Source: Dehalococcoidia bacterium
Lineage (GTDB): Bacteria > Chloroflexota > Dehalococcoidia > Lucifugimonadales > UBA3495
Reading direction: 5' to 3'
DNA length: 62,472 bases
NCBI GenBank assembly: GCA_022827095.1
Contig: JAJDTP010000013.1
Location: forward strand, 1 to 62,472
The position numbers and the translations under genes were made by a program. Below are positions 1-9,517 of the stretch, in pieces. Within the stretch, counting starts at the first letter, position 1; each line of letters starts with the position of its first letter. Under the pieces are notes generated by a model. The model made no database searches, had not been told where the DNA came from, and saw only the letters and a list, made by a program, of their open reading frames with translations.

Positions 1-139
1 GGGACTCAACATCCTCTTGGCGCGGCATCTACGCCCCACATCGTCCATTTCACCGGCATCAAGTCCTGGCCAGCTTGTGCCCTGACACCTCATCCTTCAT
101 CTGACCGCCCTCGCCGTATCCCTTCGGTGGATTCGGGGT

Positions 140-640
140 AAGACCCGCATCCTCGACGCATTCGTGGCCGTAACCGGCCATCACCGCAAGCACGCCATTC
201 GGCTGTTGCGACGACCTGACGATGATGAAGGCGCGCTGCGTCCGGTGCGTGACCGGCCCATCTACGATGAAACGGTGAGAGAGTCGCTGATCATGGTCTG
301 GGAGGCTGCCGACCGGATCTGTGGGAAGCGTCTGAAGGCGGCGCTGCCCCATCTGGTGGAGTCCATGGAGCGCCATGGCCATCTCGATCTGGACCCGGAG
401 GTGAAAGCGCGGGTGCTGTCGGCCACCGCGGCCACGCTGGATCGACTGCTGAAACCCATTCGTCCAACGGCAGGGAGCCGGCGCCGACCTCGCCGCGGGC
501 GGTCCATGGGGAAGCGGGTTCCCGTGCGGACCTACAACGACCGGAACGAACCACCGCCGGGTTTTCTGGAAATCGACCTGGTGGCCCACCACTGCAGGAC
601 AGTTGGCGGGTTCGTTCAGGCCATGTTTAGCCCTACCTGT
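140..640 (+). pseudogene. Truncated DDE-type integrase/transposase
   Basis: The frame open from about 86 to 715 reads KTRILDAFVAVTGHHRKHAIRLLRR, then a helical DNA-binding region (YDETVRESLIMVWEAADRICGKRL, quoted loosely) and GFLEIDLVAH, the start of an rve-type catalytic core with its first Asp. This is the N-terminal half of an integrase-core transposase family common in actinobacteria and Chloroflexota. There is no credible start upstream (stop at 83) and homology stops after about 610, so the second and third catalytic acidic residues are missing. It is an inactive remnant at the left edge of the accessory island. The family is recognised from memory; the truncation is seen directly. Confidence 0.7.
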
Positions 641-917
641 TGGCGATCGGAGCAATGGGTGAGCCAATGTCCGAAAAGTGGCGTTCCACGACGCCTATCT
701 TCAATCCCCACGTGATTTCTTCATCCGAATCGTAGGCGACTACCTCAACGTCTATGACCTGACCGACGAGTCGACTATCGATAACCCTGCACACATGACG
801 TTCCAGTTTCCTGCGCATCCACATTCCAGGGAGGCCGACGGCAATCAGGGGGTAGTTCGTCGGCTGACAAATCAGTTCGGGCCCTCGCTCCTCGAACCAC
901 TTTGAATCGGCCTCCAC
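633..917 (-). CDS. Small hypothetical protein or relic
   Basis: A 94-codon leftward frame overlaps the last 46 bases of the methyltransferase gene and runs into the transposase remnant. Its middle (VIDSRLVGQVIDVEVVAYD) resembles the first residues of the clan-AA aspartic protease at 30267-30641 (SVEVVAYD), but the DTG motif that should follow is absent. It could be the start of such a protease cut off by the insertion of mobile DNA, or a chance frame. No ribosome binding site decides the start. Low confidence. Confidence 0.25.
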   Translation of the reverse strand: MEADSKWFEERGPELICQPTNYPLIAVGLPGMWMRRKLERHVCRVIDSRLVGQVIDVEVVAYDSDEEITWGLKIGVVERHFSDIGSPIAPIANR

Positions 918-1729
918 GTAATGATCGCCTGCCGCCGCATATTCACGCCCTTAACGGTCAGACCCTCGCTGGACTCTTCCAGCAATTCATCTGCCGCCGC
1001 GCGCAGTCTTTCGTCTGCATCGGAGCCTTCCTCCACAGCCAACCTTCGTCGAAGTTCCTCCAGCGTTGAACTGCGGTCTGTGCCCAATACCGGAATTTCA
1101 GGACTGAGCATCGTCACGTCGGGGAATATATCCATCGCCCACAGGAGATTCAGCAATTCCGGGACGCCCGGCAGCGGCGTGAATCTCTTGCCGTGCACGC
1201 GCTCGTAGAACGGAGCATACTGCGCACTGGGTGTCTCCATCATCTCCAGGATCACCACGCGGTCCCTGGCGCGTTCTTCCAACTTCCTTACGAATGGCGC
1301 GGCTTCCAACACGTGATGCAACGCCCAGGAGCAGAGGGTTACGTCCGCCGAGGGAACTTCCACATCCTCCCACCGCTCGTGGATAGCGGTCACGTTGGTA
1401 AATCCGAATTCTGACGCGCGGGTCCTTAGCAAATCCAGCGACTCGGCGGAGGGATCTATTACGGTCACCCGCTTGGCGCGCGTTGCCAGGGGCAGGGCGA
1501 AGCGGCCCGCGCCGCCGCCAACGTCCAGGACCTCGGCGCCTTCGCACACGACTTTATAGAGGCCGTTGAGCGCGGGATCGTCGGTACGGTACGGATCCAG
1601 TGGCCCGGCGGCAAACACAGGACGGCTGTGACCGTGCTCCTGTCCTTCCCTGCGCATATCTGCCATAGCCCGGTCAAATGCCAAGACCTGCTCGCGCCAT
1701 GCTTCGATCGCTGAGTTCACTTTCGTCAT
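872..1729 (-). CDS. Class I SAM-dependent methyltransferase
   Basis: A 285-aa soluble methyltransferase. Motif I VLDVGGGAGRF (about residues 68-78) binds S-adenosylmethionine, an acidic residue follows in VTVIDPSAES, and DVTLCSWALHHVLE is motif IV of the Methyltransf_11/25 type. The substrate cannot be told. The ATG at 1729 overlaps the stop of a 40-codon ORF upstream (ATGA overlap), with AAGGAG of that ORF serving as ribosome binding site, which supports this start. A perfect inverted repeat lies about 190 bases upstream. The family assignment is firm; the methylated substrate is unknown. Confidence 0.85.
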   Translation of the reverse strand: MTKVNSAIEAWREQVLAFDRAMADMRREGQEHGHSRPVFAAGPLDPYRTDDPALNGLYKVVCEGAEVLDVGGGAGRFALPLATRAKRVTVIDPSAESLDLLRTRASEFGFTNVTAIHERWEDVEVPSADVTLCSWALHHVLEAAPFVRKLEERARDRVVILEMMETPSAQYAPFYERVHGKRFTPLPGVPELLNLLWAMDIFPDVTMLSPEIPVLGTDRSSTLEELRRRLAVEEGSDADERLRAAADELLEESSEGLTVKGVNMRRQAIITWRPIQSGSRSEGPN

Positions 1730-1848
1730 CTCCTTGAGATCCGATTTGGTTGACGGGCCGATTCCTGCTGAAAGACTCCGGCACCGGTTGGTTGTGCGCC
1801 CAGTGCGTGATCCTCCACTGCGTCGAACTTTCGGTACTCCTCAGACAT
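1726..1848 (-). CDS. 40-aa leader-like small protein
   Basis: A 40-codon ORF starts at an ATG preceded by a strong site (GGAGGAGCTA) and ends in TGA that overlaps the methyltransferase ATG by the classic ATGA arrangement. Its sequence begins MSEEYRKFDAVEDHALG and is hydrophilic. No family is recognised. The ribosome binding site plus the coupling overlap is the evidence that it is translated; it may only serve to couple translation of the methyltransferase. Confidence 0.5.
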   Translation of the reverse strand: MSEEYRKFDAVEDHALGAQPTGAGVFQQESARQPNRISRR

Positions 1849-1918
1849 TAGCTCCTCCATCCTGTCGCCATGCTCTTGGCTCGCTCGAAAGTCGCGCTTC
1901 TCAGGATCGTGTACATGA

Positions 1919-1948
1919 CCATATTGTACGTTCTATCGTACAATATGG
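1919..1948. promoter_or_regulatory. Perfect inverted repeat, likely operator
   Basis: CCATATTGTACG is followed by the spacer TTCTAT and its exact complement CGTACAATATGG. A 12-bp perfect palindrome with a 6-bp gap is typical of dimeric repressors such as TetR or PadR types. There is no T-run, so a terminator is unlikely. It lies upstream of the small ORF/methyltransferase pair, which it may control. The cognate regulator is not in view. Confidence 0.5.
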
Positions 1949-2069
1949 TAAGGAGACTTGAGACATCACATTCAGACTAAGGCCAGTGTGGGCATGGGAG
2001 ACGCTTGCTGCCATCCATGTCGTCCTGCCCCAGGTCTTGGGACGCTACCCGGTGAGCCTATAGCCGGAC

Positions 2070-2103
2070 CTCCCACCGAAAAGTTCGCAATACGGTACAC
2101 TTA
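2070..2103 (+). repeat. 34-bp direct repeat, left copy
   Basis: The segment ending AAGTTCGCAATACGGTACAC-TTA recurs at 9446-9479 in the same orientation with 32 of 34 bases identical (differences at positions 6 and 10 of the repeat). The two copies bracket the methylase remnant, the two-gene membrane module and the broken nuclease gene. They could be attachment-site scars, ends of a lost mobile element or remnants of a duplication. Confidence 0.6.
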
Positions 2104-2114
2104 GGCCCAAGTCT

Positions 2115-2222
2115 GCCGACGCGAACGCAGATACGAGCGAGTTGGAGGCGGAGATAGACCGACGGGTGTACGCGCTGTACCGCCTGATGGAGGAGGAGAT
2201 AGCGGCGGTGGCGAGGCGATAA
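2115..2222 (+). pseudogene. C-terminal scrap of Eco57I-type DNA methylase
   Basis: The frame ends SELEAEIDRRVYALYRLMEE-EIAAVARR and a stop. The pattern LExEIDxxVYxLYxLTxEE close to the C-terminus is the usual last helix of Eco57I/TaqI-like type II restriction-methylation enzymes. Nothing of the catalytic domain remains upstream; the fragment begins directly after the 34-bp repeat, suggesting that the repeat marks a deletion or insertion junction. Recognised from memory of the family. Confidence 0.5.
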
Positions 2223-2267
2223 TTCGAACTCAATCTTGAGGTTCAAGTCAGCAAAAAGGATTTCCCC

Positions 2268-2510
2268 ATGACTACACCGCGAACACATACGTGCTCAAAT
2301 TGCAGACACTGGGTAGCGAATAAGCCCGGGATCGGCCCCGCAGCGTCACAACGCTTCGGTAGATATGAGAGCGATTGCGAGAATCCCAGGTTCACCGAAT
2401 TGGTCCAATGCGCATCCATGGCTCACTCCGACGATCCAGAAGAATATCCACTGCTGGATTTCTACCGAACCAGAGCTGAATTCGGATGTCGCCTGTTCGA
2501 GCGGAAGTAG
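2268..2510 (+). CDS. Small Cys-rich hypothetical protein
   Basis: An 80-aa protein starting MTTPRTHTCSNCRHW. Five cysteines (a CSNC pair near residue 9, then single Cys near 37, 48 and 74) suggest a zinc or iron-sulfur site, but no family is recognised. The start has AAAGGA eight bases upstream. It lies in the accessory island between the methylase scrap and another small gene. Function unknown. Confidence 0.5.
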   Translation: MTTPRTHTCSNCRHWVANKPGIGPAASQRFGRYESDCENPRFTELVQCASMAHSDDPEEYPLLDFYRTRAEFGCRLFERK

Positions 2511-2732
2511 GCACGCGTTCCGCCATTTTCCAGTGCGACAGAGGTGGGGGCTGGATCGGCTAGTGTACGCGCTGCATGGTTCTGACAGAGGTGAGGTGGT
2601 GGGGCAGTAACTTATGCGTCGGGAGTTCTTGACGGCGTAGCCTGCCTATCTGATACCATGGAATCAGATGCGGACAATACCATTTTGCGTTTCATCTACG
2701 TGACGAATCAGAAACCAAAGGAGATAATCTGA

Positions 2733-3077
2733 ATGCCAAGCAAAGCTGAAAAATACCCAGAAATTGAATTCACACGTCCAGTGCCGCCGGCACTTGGCAA
2801 TCAGCCCATTGTGCCATATGACCTTAAGGTAAGCCACAAGGAGGTCAGTTCAATATTCGCTGAGATTACCAAACCGCGTAACCCTGGAAGTGAATGGCAG
2901 GTAAAGTTGCCGCGCGGCAGCAAACCTGAAGAAATTGGTCGAGAAACGCTTGACCAAGCGGTAGAAGCGGCGGTCGAGAGCATCAAAGCCCATCGGCAAC
3001 TTCTGTCTGATTTGGACGAGTACGCTCTGGTCCCTGATCCCCCGAGACCTGTGCGTCGGCAGTCCGATCCGGGGTGA
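2733..3077 (+). CDS. Hypothetical protein, 114 aa
   Basis: The ATG is preceded by AAAGGAGATAATCTGA, a strong ribosome binding site. The product is hydrophilic with a proline-rich N-terminus (FTRPVPPALGNQP) and a helical segment (ETLDQAVEAAVESIKAHRQL) near residues 73-92. No motif or family is recognised. Its placement in the island beside defence-type genes is the only functional hint. Confidence 0.55.
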   Translation: MPSKAEKYPEIEFTRPVPPALGNQPIVPYDLKVSHKEVSSIFAEITKPRNPGSEWQVKLPRGSKPEEIGRETLDQAVEAAVESIKAHRQLLSDLDEYALVPDPPRPVRRQSDPG

Positions 3078-3464
3078 CCGTCGGTCATCGAACTTGACGC
3101 AGCACCCGGAGTGAGCTAGGCGTTCTTATGGGCGGCGTGTCGAGTGCAGCCATTCACTTTCAATTGCGCACCCAACATCCTGCCAACCCAATCCGCTCCG
3201 GCCAATCCCAAAAAGGCCTGCTTCGACGAGGTGGTTGGGTCGACCGCATCCAAGCCACCTCGTCTGCTGACTCGAAGACCAACACCAACGGGCTGTCGGC
3301 AGAGATATCCCGGCTAGTCTATGGGCTGTAATAAGCTGACGGCAAGGGAGATAGCCGGCGGTGCGGTAGGGAGCAGGCGACAGGCGCGGAGCGTGGTTAG
3401 TGATAGGGTACAATTGGTCTTCCAACGGCACCTTTGCGGAGATCTTTTGGGAAGGAGAACCGAT
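3078..3464. other. Intergenic, no convincing gene
   Basis: No frame here has coding character with a ribosome binding site. A TACAAT box near 3409 lies 51 bases before the next start and may be a -10 element, but no good -35 is seen. Confidence 0.4.
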
Positions 3465-4424
3465 ATGACCATGCCGAGAATCGACCAAGATAAGCGGTTC
3501 CCTATTTCTCGCAGGGTTAGGTTTTTTGGCGTCAGCATAGGAGGGCCGCCACACGGGTCGGTCGCGACCTACGACATATCGGAGTTGTTGATTGACATCG
3601 ACCGACTCGGATTCCTGCTTGGCGGAGGAAGGGAATCCAAGTATATGGACACCGACAGCGGCCGGGTGCTGTTCACTACCGTCGACCATCCGGGACCGGA
3701 AGTCTGCTTTCGGTTGTGCAGGGTAGATAGGGACAACTTACCTCAAACCGAGAAGGGTGGAAGCATAGAAGAACTCTTGCTGGACGAAGAGACTGGGCTC
3801 ATGGAAACTACCTACGGTATCGTTCTGGAGCCAGGCTTGATAGGTATCGTCTCTTCCAAAGGTGGGCCATCTATGTCGGGGATCGCCAAATATCTAAAAG
3901 ACAAAGGAAGAAATATCCCTGGCAAAATAACTGTAGGCCCTCTTGTACATAAGGACATCATTGACAAATTAAACGATTTCGAAACGATTTCCCTCTTTCA
4001 CTTCAAACTGCACCCTTCTCAAATCCCCATCGTGCGAGGACGCTGGGATGAATTGGATGAGAATTTCGATTCTCAACTGCGTATTTGGAGTGAGCAATCT
4101 TCGTTGGAGACAATCATTGCTCCTACACGTGATTCCTCCCGACGTGCTTACCCTTCACTAATCCGCTCGATTGTTTCACTGGCTGAGGTTGCAGGACTAC
4201 TGCGCAAACGAGATTCCAAATTTCTTGTCAAAGGACAGCGCGCCGGGACGGTCAGCGACGTAGTGCTCAACATCTTGAGCGAAACGTTGTCGGTGGAGCA
4301 AGAGATTGTAAAGTCTGCCGTCCGAAGCTCCGCATTAGATGTAGAATCTGCGTACGACGCAATTCGGCGCGGTTACAACGACTTGAAATCGGATATTGAA
4401 AATGCAATGGAGACGGGCATGTGA
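3465..4424 (+). CDS. 319-aa soluble protein, DUF6731-like, possible defence sensor
   Basis: The open frame extends further upstream, but GGAAGGAG seven bases before the ATG at 3465 fixes the start. The N-terminus (RRVRFFGVSIGG) looks like a beta-rich fold, and the centre (LMETTYGIVLEPGLIGIVSS, then SMSGIAKYL) recalls the LYD...GL/SPSGIEEYL pattern of DUF6731-type proteins; this is from memory and unverified. No signal peptide or membrane span. The stop overlaps the GTG start of a 4-TM protein by four bases, so the two are translationally coupled and probably act together. Codon use is AT-richer than in the flanking catabolic genes, suggesting transfer. The soluble-plus-4-TM architecture resembles defence pairs such as Kiwa, but no sequence relation is claimed. 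Confidence 0.75.
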   Translation: MTMPRIDQDKRFPISRRVRFFGVSIGGPPHGSVATYDISELLIDIDRLGFLLGGGRESKYMDTDSGRVLFTTVDHPGPEVCFRLCRVDRDNLPQTEKGGSIEELLLDEETGLMETTYGIVLEPGLIGIVSSKGGPSMSGIAKYLKDKGRNIPGKITVGPLVHKDIIDKLNDFETISLFHFKLHPSQIPIVRGRWDELDENFDSQLRIWSEQSSLETIIAPTRDSSRRAYPSLIRSIVSLAEVAGLLRKRDSKFLVKGQRAGTVSDVVLNILSETLSVEQEIVKSAVRSSALDVESAYDAIRRGYNDLKSDIENAMETGM

Positions 4425-4918
4425 GGTCGATCAATTCGTGGCGTAAAAGTCATTTCTTAGGCACAGACGCAGTACTTGCTGTGTCAGTGGCATCTCTTTT
4501 TTCATCTTTGGTATATATGCCAGAGGTAGGCCCAGTCATTTATGAGCAGATTGAACACAATCTGCTGTTACTATACCGGACCACGACCACGGTCGCTGGG
4601 GCATTGATGGGTTTTTCAATGACTGTAACAGTATTGGCTATCAACTTTTGGCAAGCCAAATGGTTTGACTTGATCAAAGAAAACGATAAGAGCACGCATG
4701 AGATTTGGACAACGCTAAAACAAACTACTTGGTGTCTTGCTTTACTGACAGGAACGTCTCTTTTTGTCATCGCTGCGGGAGGAGGGCACTCTCCGGCCAA
4801 GTGGACAATTGTTCCATATCTGATTGCCTTGTCGGTTGCCCTCGCCAGACTGATGAGGGCTGTTAATATCATTCACAGAATGATGGACATAGCAATACAA
4901 GCCTCAAGGAATAACTGA
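4421..4918 (+). CDS. Four-span membrane protein, partner of the 319-aa protein
   Basis: A 165-aa protein with four hydrophobic segments at about 15-33, 55-77, 101-121 and 128-149, a short loop between the first pair and a polar cytoplasmic-type loop (QAKWFDLIKENDKSTHEIW) between pairs. It starts at a GTG inside the stop of the upstream gene (GTGA overlap). No known transporter motif is present. Low GC compared with the neighbourhood. A small multi-span protein coupled to a soluble partner in a defence island suggests a membrane effector; that role is inference. Confidence 0.75.
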   Translation: MRSINSWRKSHFLGTDAVLAVSVASLFSSLVYMPEVGPVIYEQIEHNLLLLYRTTTTVAGALMGFSMTVTVLAINFWQAKWFDLIKENDKSTHEIWTTLKQTTWCLALLTGTSLFVIAAGGGHSPAKWTIVPYLIALSVALARLMRAVNIIHRMMDIAIQASRNN

Positions 4919-5182
4919 CGTAATCGGGCTCGGTAATACGTCCATTGCATACGTTTCATACCACCAGCCAACTAATCGGTGCCACCCCGCAACTCCCGCT
5001 AATGACCTGACAACGGAGATATGATCCCCTGCGCCTGAATTACCGTGGCAGAAAGCCGGTCGCGCTTATCCACATGGGGAAATTCTATACGCAAAATCGC
5101 CATCAGGGGCGCGTTACCGAGATTGGTGCTCCATGCGCCAAGCGGACCGAATACTTCTCGTTGCGTCCTCAATGAGGCTGTC
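4919..5182. other. Intergenic before broken nuclease gene
   Basis: No gene is supported. An upstream extension of the next frame starts at 5045, but its 46 residues have no coding character and the homologous N-terminus begins at 5183. Confidence 0.4.
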
Positions 5183-8100
5183 ATGTTACGTTTTGACCCG
5201 TCGGCCATTGCCAACTGGGCCGACCAACCCGAAGCCGCTCAGCAACTGCCGGAACTCATACGGCGGTTGATCTTGGCCACTGTCCCTGCGCTGTCGCACT
5301 TGGACATACCTGGCGGCAGCGCGGTGTGGCTGCCGGGATGGGACGGTCTCCTTACCGCCGAGGCCGGCAACGCCTGGGCACCGGATGGTTCCTCCGCCTG
5401 GGAGTTTGGCTGTGGCAAGGACCCTACCGGCAAAGCGAACGGTGATTACCGGAAGCGAACTGACGAGCCCTAGGGTGTTGACGTTGCCAAGGCCACTTTC
5501 GCATTCGTGGCGTCGCGCCAATGGAGCGGTAAGCGCGGATGGATGGAGCAACGCCGCGCTGAGCGCAAATGGGCTGACGTGCGCGCGTTTGACGCCAGTG
5601 ACTTGGCCGCTTGGTTGGAGCAGGCGCCGGCGGTAGCCGGATGGTTCGCTCGTCTAATCGGCAAACTCCCTCCAGAAGGGTACGCTACCCTTGCGGAATG
5701 GTGGGAAAACTGGTCCGCCGCGTCCCGACCCAACATCAGCCCGGCATTGGTACTTGCGGGACGCCAGGGAGACGCGGACAGGATAGGCGACTGGGCCAAG
5801 CAAGCACCCAGCCATTACTATGTGCGAGGGGACACACGAGAAGAAGCCATCGCATTCGTGGCGGCGTCCGCCCTGAACAGCGACGACACGTGGGGGGCGA
5901 CACTTCTGGCGCGAGCGTTGGTCGTAAAGACCGCTGATGCCTGGACCGCCCTGGTGGGCAACACGTCGCCGTTGGTTCTAATTCGTGACTTTGACGCCGA
6001 CGCATCCCCGCTGGTGGCAACTAACCGGGGCCACCACGTCGTAACTCCGCTGCACATCAACGCAGACACCGGCGGCAACGGTATTACGCAACAGGTTGGG
6101 CCGCGACGAAACGGCCCCAGCCCTGGTTGAAATGGGCCTGAGCGAAACAAGAGCACGGGCGCTGACCCGAAAAACGGCCCGAAAGCTGCCGATTATGCGG
6201 CGCTTCCTGATTGAGGAAGCCGGCGGCCCGGTCCCTGCCTGGGCGTCTTTGGACGCGCACGATACGTTGGCGTCTCTAATCCTGGTGGGTCAATTGGATG
6301 AAGACAATGAAAACGACCGGGCGGTTGTCGGCGAGATAGCGCGGCGCCCCTACGGAGAGGTAGCGCGCGAAATTACGGCGCTGATGCGAGGCGACGACAG
6401 TCCGGTGACGAAGGTCGGCAGCCAGTGGCGGCTCTTTTCCCATGAAGAAGCTTGGCACCTGCTCGCCCCGCGGCTGACGGCGGACGAAGTACAACGGTTT
6501 GAAGAAGCGGCAACCGAGATTCTGAGCGCTGCATCCCCGGAATTCGAACTGCCCATTGAGGAACGTTATCTCGCTAATATTCACGGCAAAGTCCTGCCGC
6601 ACAGCCAAACCTTGCGGGCGGGCGTCGCGCGGACTCTGGCGCTAATGGGGACCCAGGGAGATCGGGCCGACCACGTTCCGGCGGTGTCATACTTGCCGAC
6701 GCTGATAGTGCGCCGTGCGCTATTGGACAGAGAAGGGTGGCAAATCTGGGCCTCGCTCGATAAGCATCTGGCGACCCTCGCCGAGGCTGCTCCTGAAACT
6801 TTGCTGGAAGCCATTGAACAAAGCCTGTCCACACAGCCGGGTTCCACAGCTGCCCTGTTCGCGCAGGAAGGCGGCCCATTCTTCGGTGGTGCTTCTCACA
6901 CCGGCCTGCTCTGGGCATTGGAACGGCTGGCTTGGTCTCCTGATCACTTCGCAAGAGTAGCAATGATTCTGGCGAGACTGGCTGCGCTCGACCCAGGTGG
7001 CCAAGTCTCCAATCGGCCGTCCGAGAGCATCGCAACGATGTTCCTGCCCTGGTTCCGAGTATCGGAAGCATCCGACGCCCAGCGATTGGATGCCCTGGAC
7101 ACGTTGCTGCGCAGATTTTCGGCGCAGGGCTGGAAGACGCTGGTCGGCGCTTACCCTACCGGTCACGGCTTCGCTGTTGGTCGAGAATCACCATTGTGGC
7201 GGCCTTGGGGCCAGGACGGAGTGCCCCACCCCAACTGATCAGAACTTTACGCTTTTGTAGAGGGTCTGGAACTGCTCTTGCTTCAGCATATCGGGGCTGA
7301 CGCTGGACGATGGATGGACATCTTAGGGATATTATCGAATATGCCGGTCGGTACGCGCCGGCAAGCAACCGAGTTGCTGGCGCGGCGAGTCGACGTTATC
7401 AGACAGCATCCAGAGTCCCCAAATCTGTGGGCAACGTTGCGAAGGGAGTTGAACCGGCACCGTAGTTTTCCGGATGCGGAATGGGCCATGGCAACGACTG
7501 ACCTGGATCCCTTGGTTGCGATTTATCAAGCGTTGACTCCAGGCGACCCCGCAGCGGCTTATGCCTGGCTGTTCGACAGCTGGCCTGACCTGCCAGAGGG
7601 AACCGACTACAAAGAAGGCATTGAGAGCCAATTTGCCATTATAGATATGGCCCGCCAATCCGTGGCCGCCGCAGCCCATGAGAACGGAGGGGCTGAGGTG
7701 ATTCTGTCCATCGCGGAATCTGCCAAACAACCTGAGGAGGTAGGTCGAGCTTTTACCGTTGTCGTTGGTACCGATACGGCGCTTGATCTGGCGTTGGAGC
7801 ACGCCGGCTCAGATCATCGCAACTACCGAATGATGGCGCGGGGCATACTCTGGACCGTTTTCCGCCAGTCTGGCTGGACGAGGCTGGAAGAAGCGCTAGA
7901 GCAAGTCAAGGCGGCTGATGCGGGACCTTTGGCGCTGGTGGACATTTTCCTGGCTGCGTCGTCGGATGAAGAAACGTGGCGGCGGCTGAGCGATGAAGGA
8001 TCGGAAATTCAGCAACGTTACTGGGAGCTGATGGATCCATGGCGAGTTTCCAGGGAAGACGGGACGGCTATTTCATTCGTAGCGCGCCATCTCCTGGAAG

Positions 8101-9029
8101 TGCGCCGATCTCCGGCCGTAGCTGAATGGATTGCGCACCAGCAGGTCGACCACGAAATAGTAGTTGAAACGCTGGAGCAGTTGCCGTCCGACTTGGTTGC
8201 GGGAGCGACAGCAGAATTGAACTCAGGCGGGTTTGCCTACAGCATTGATATGCTGTTTGGAAAGCTGGACGAGTCCGATGCTGTGGACGACGCTACCATT
8301 GCGCGCCTCGAGATCCCATTCCTAAATTCATTAGTTTGGGGCAGCAGGGCAAATCTGGCGCTCTACCGCGAAATCGCCAGGAACCCCGCACTATTCGCCG
8401 ACGTGATTGCGTCAGTTTGCAAACCCGACGATGGGAAAGGCGACGACGCCCCCGGTGAACAAGCGTCGGAAGCGGCCACAACAATCATTGTGCAGATTAT
8501 GACCGGCAGCGGTGAAATTCCAGGCAGGACACAAGACGGTATGATCGACTACGAAAAGCTGTCCGCTTGGGTGAACGATGCACGACGCTTATGCCGAGAA
8601 CGACGCCGAGGGTCAATCGGCGATAGTTTCATTGGGAAGTTACTGGCCAAGGCACCCACAGGCGAAGACGGGGTATGGCCTTGTGAGTCGGTACGTGAGC
8701 TTTTGGATAGCACAATGGCACCGGAGATTGGAAACGGCTTCGTTGTAGGAACGCATAACCTCAGGGGAGTAACGAGTCGCGGAGCGTTCGACGGCGGCGA
8801 TCAAGAACGGGCGCTGGCAGCCAGATATACGAAATGGGCGTCAGCAATCGCGTTCAAATGGCCCCACACAGCCGGGTTGCTACTGCGCATCGCGGAATCG
8901 TACCAGCTTGAAGCGCAGCGGAACGACCAAGAGGCAAACCGACTGGACCAGTACGCCGGCGACCCTGGCACGGCCGCAGACCAGCCTCGAGCCGTTGCGC
9001 CCAACATCTGCCTTGACACCGTATCATGA
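5183..9029 (+). pseudogene. Broken ~1280-aa nuclease/STAND-type defence protein
   Basis: One long gene is split into three open stretches. The N-terminus (MLRFDPSAIANWADQPEA) leads into a restriction-endonuclease-like domain: WDG with D54, WEFG with E74, K79, then F-VAS-W...W-DVRAFDASDLAAWLEQAPA. This module is, as I recall, the N-terminal effector of very large NTPase-like defence proteins. A central region (YYVRGDTREEAIAF) aligns where a P-loop would be, but no canonical Walker A is seen; a long helical-repeat C-terminus follows. Lesions: TAG at 5471-5473, a one-base insertion near 6091 (CAGGTTGGG), and TGA at 7236-7238 where an Arg codon is likely. The reading frame is otherwise intact, so the decay is recent, or the lesions are sequencing errors. 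Confidence 0.7.
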
Positions 9030-9445
9030 CACGACGGACTGTCCTTATGACACTGTTTTATGGAGTGTCTACCGCTGTAACGTTGCGGCTTCATTGAAAG
9101 CGCATGAGACAGAGAGGAACCACCGGCGACGGTAACGCCGTGCTTTCCGCCTCCACGCTGGACGACGGGGAGACCTTCTCCGATTCGTAAGACGCCCCGG
9201 ATTGTTACTGCCACTTCACGCTGGACGGCGAGGCTGCAATGTCCGTCAGCCGGCAGCTTCTGGAGTGCTGTGCGTGTCCAAGTGAGCAAGTCGGCGACAG
9301 TAATACTGCCGGCCGGAACTATACCACCGAAGCGGGTTCGTACCGGGTTCTGGTGAGTTTACCATCAGCATCTGGCCGTGTTGGACGCCTGAACGTGATC
9401 GGGATAAACTTGGTGGTGCAATTGGACGGTTCCTTACAATGGAAT
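9030..9445. other. Intergenic, no gene seen
   Basis: Short open frames on both strands lack ribosome binding sites and coding character. The stretch ends at the right copy of the 34-bp repeat. Confidence 0.4.
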
Positions 9446-9479
9446 CTCCCTCCGGAAAGTTCGCAATACGGTACACTTA
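9446..9479 (+). repeat. 34-bp direct repeat, right copy
   Basis: Matches 2070-2103 at 32 of 34 positions in the same orientation. It lies 38 bases beyond the end of a convergent MmgE/PrpD gene, that is, exactly where the catabolic region begins, so it marks the right border of the island. Confidence 0.6.
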
Positions 9480-9517
9480 AGGGTACTTTTTCTTCGCCAT
9501 TTTCCTGCTCCGAAACC

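Noticed and set aside
1919-1948. Palindrome as Rho-independent terminator
   Set aside because: No T-run on either side and no gene ending close to it.
3126-3689. 187-codon leftward frame
   Set aside because: Overlaps the start of the 319-aa gene on the opposite strand, which has the better ribosome binding site and coding character.
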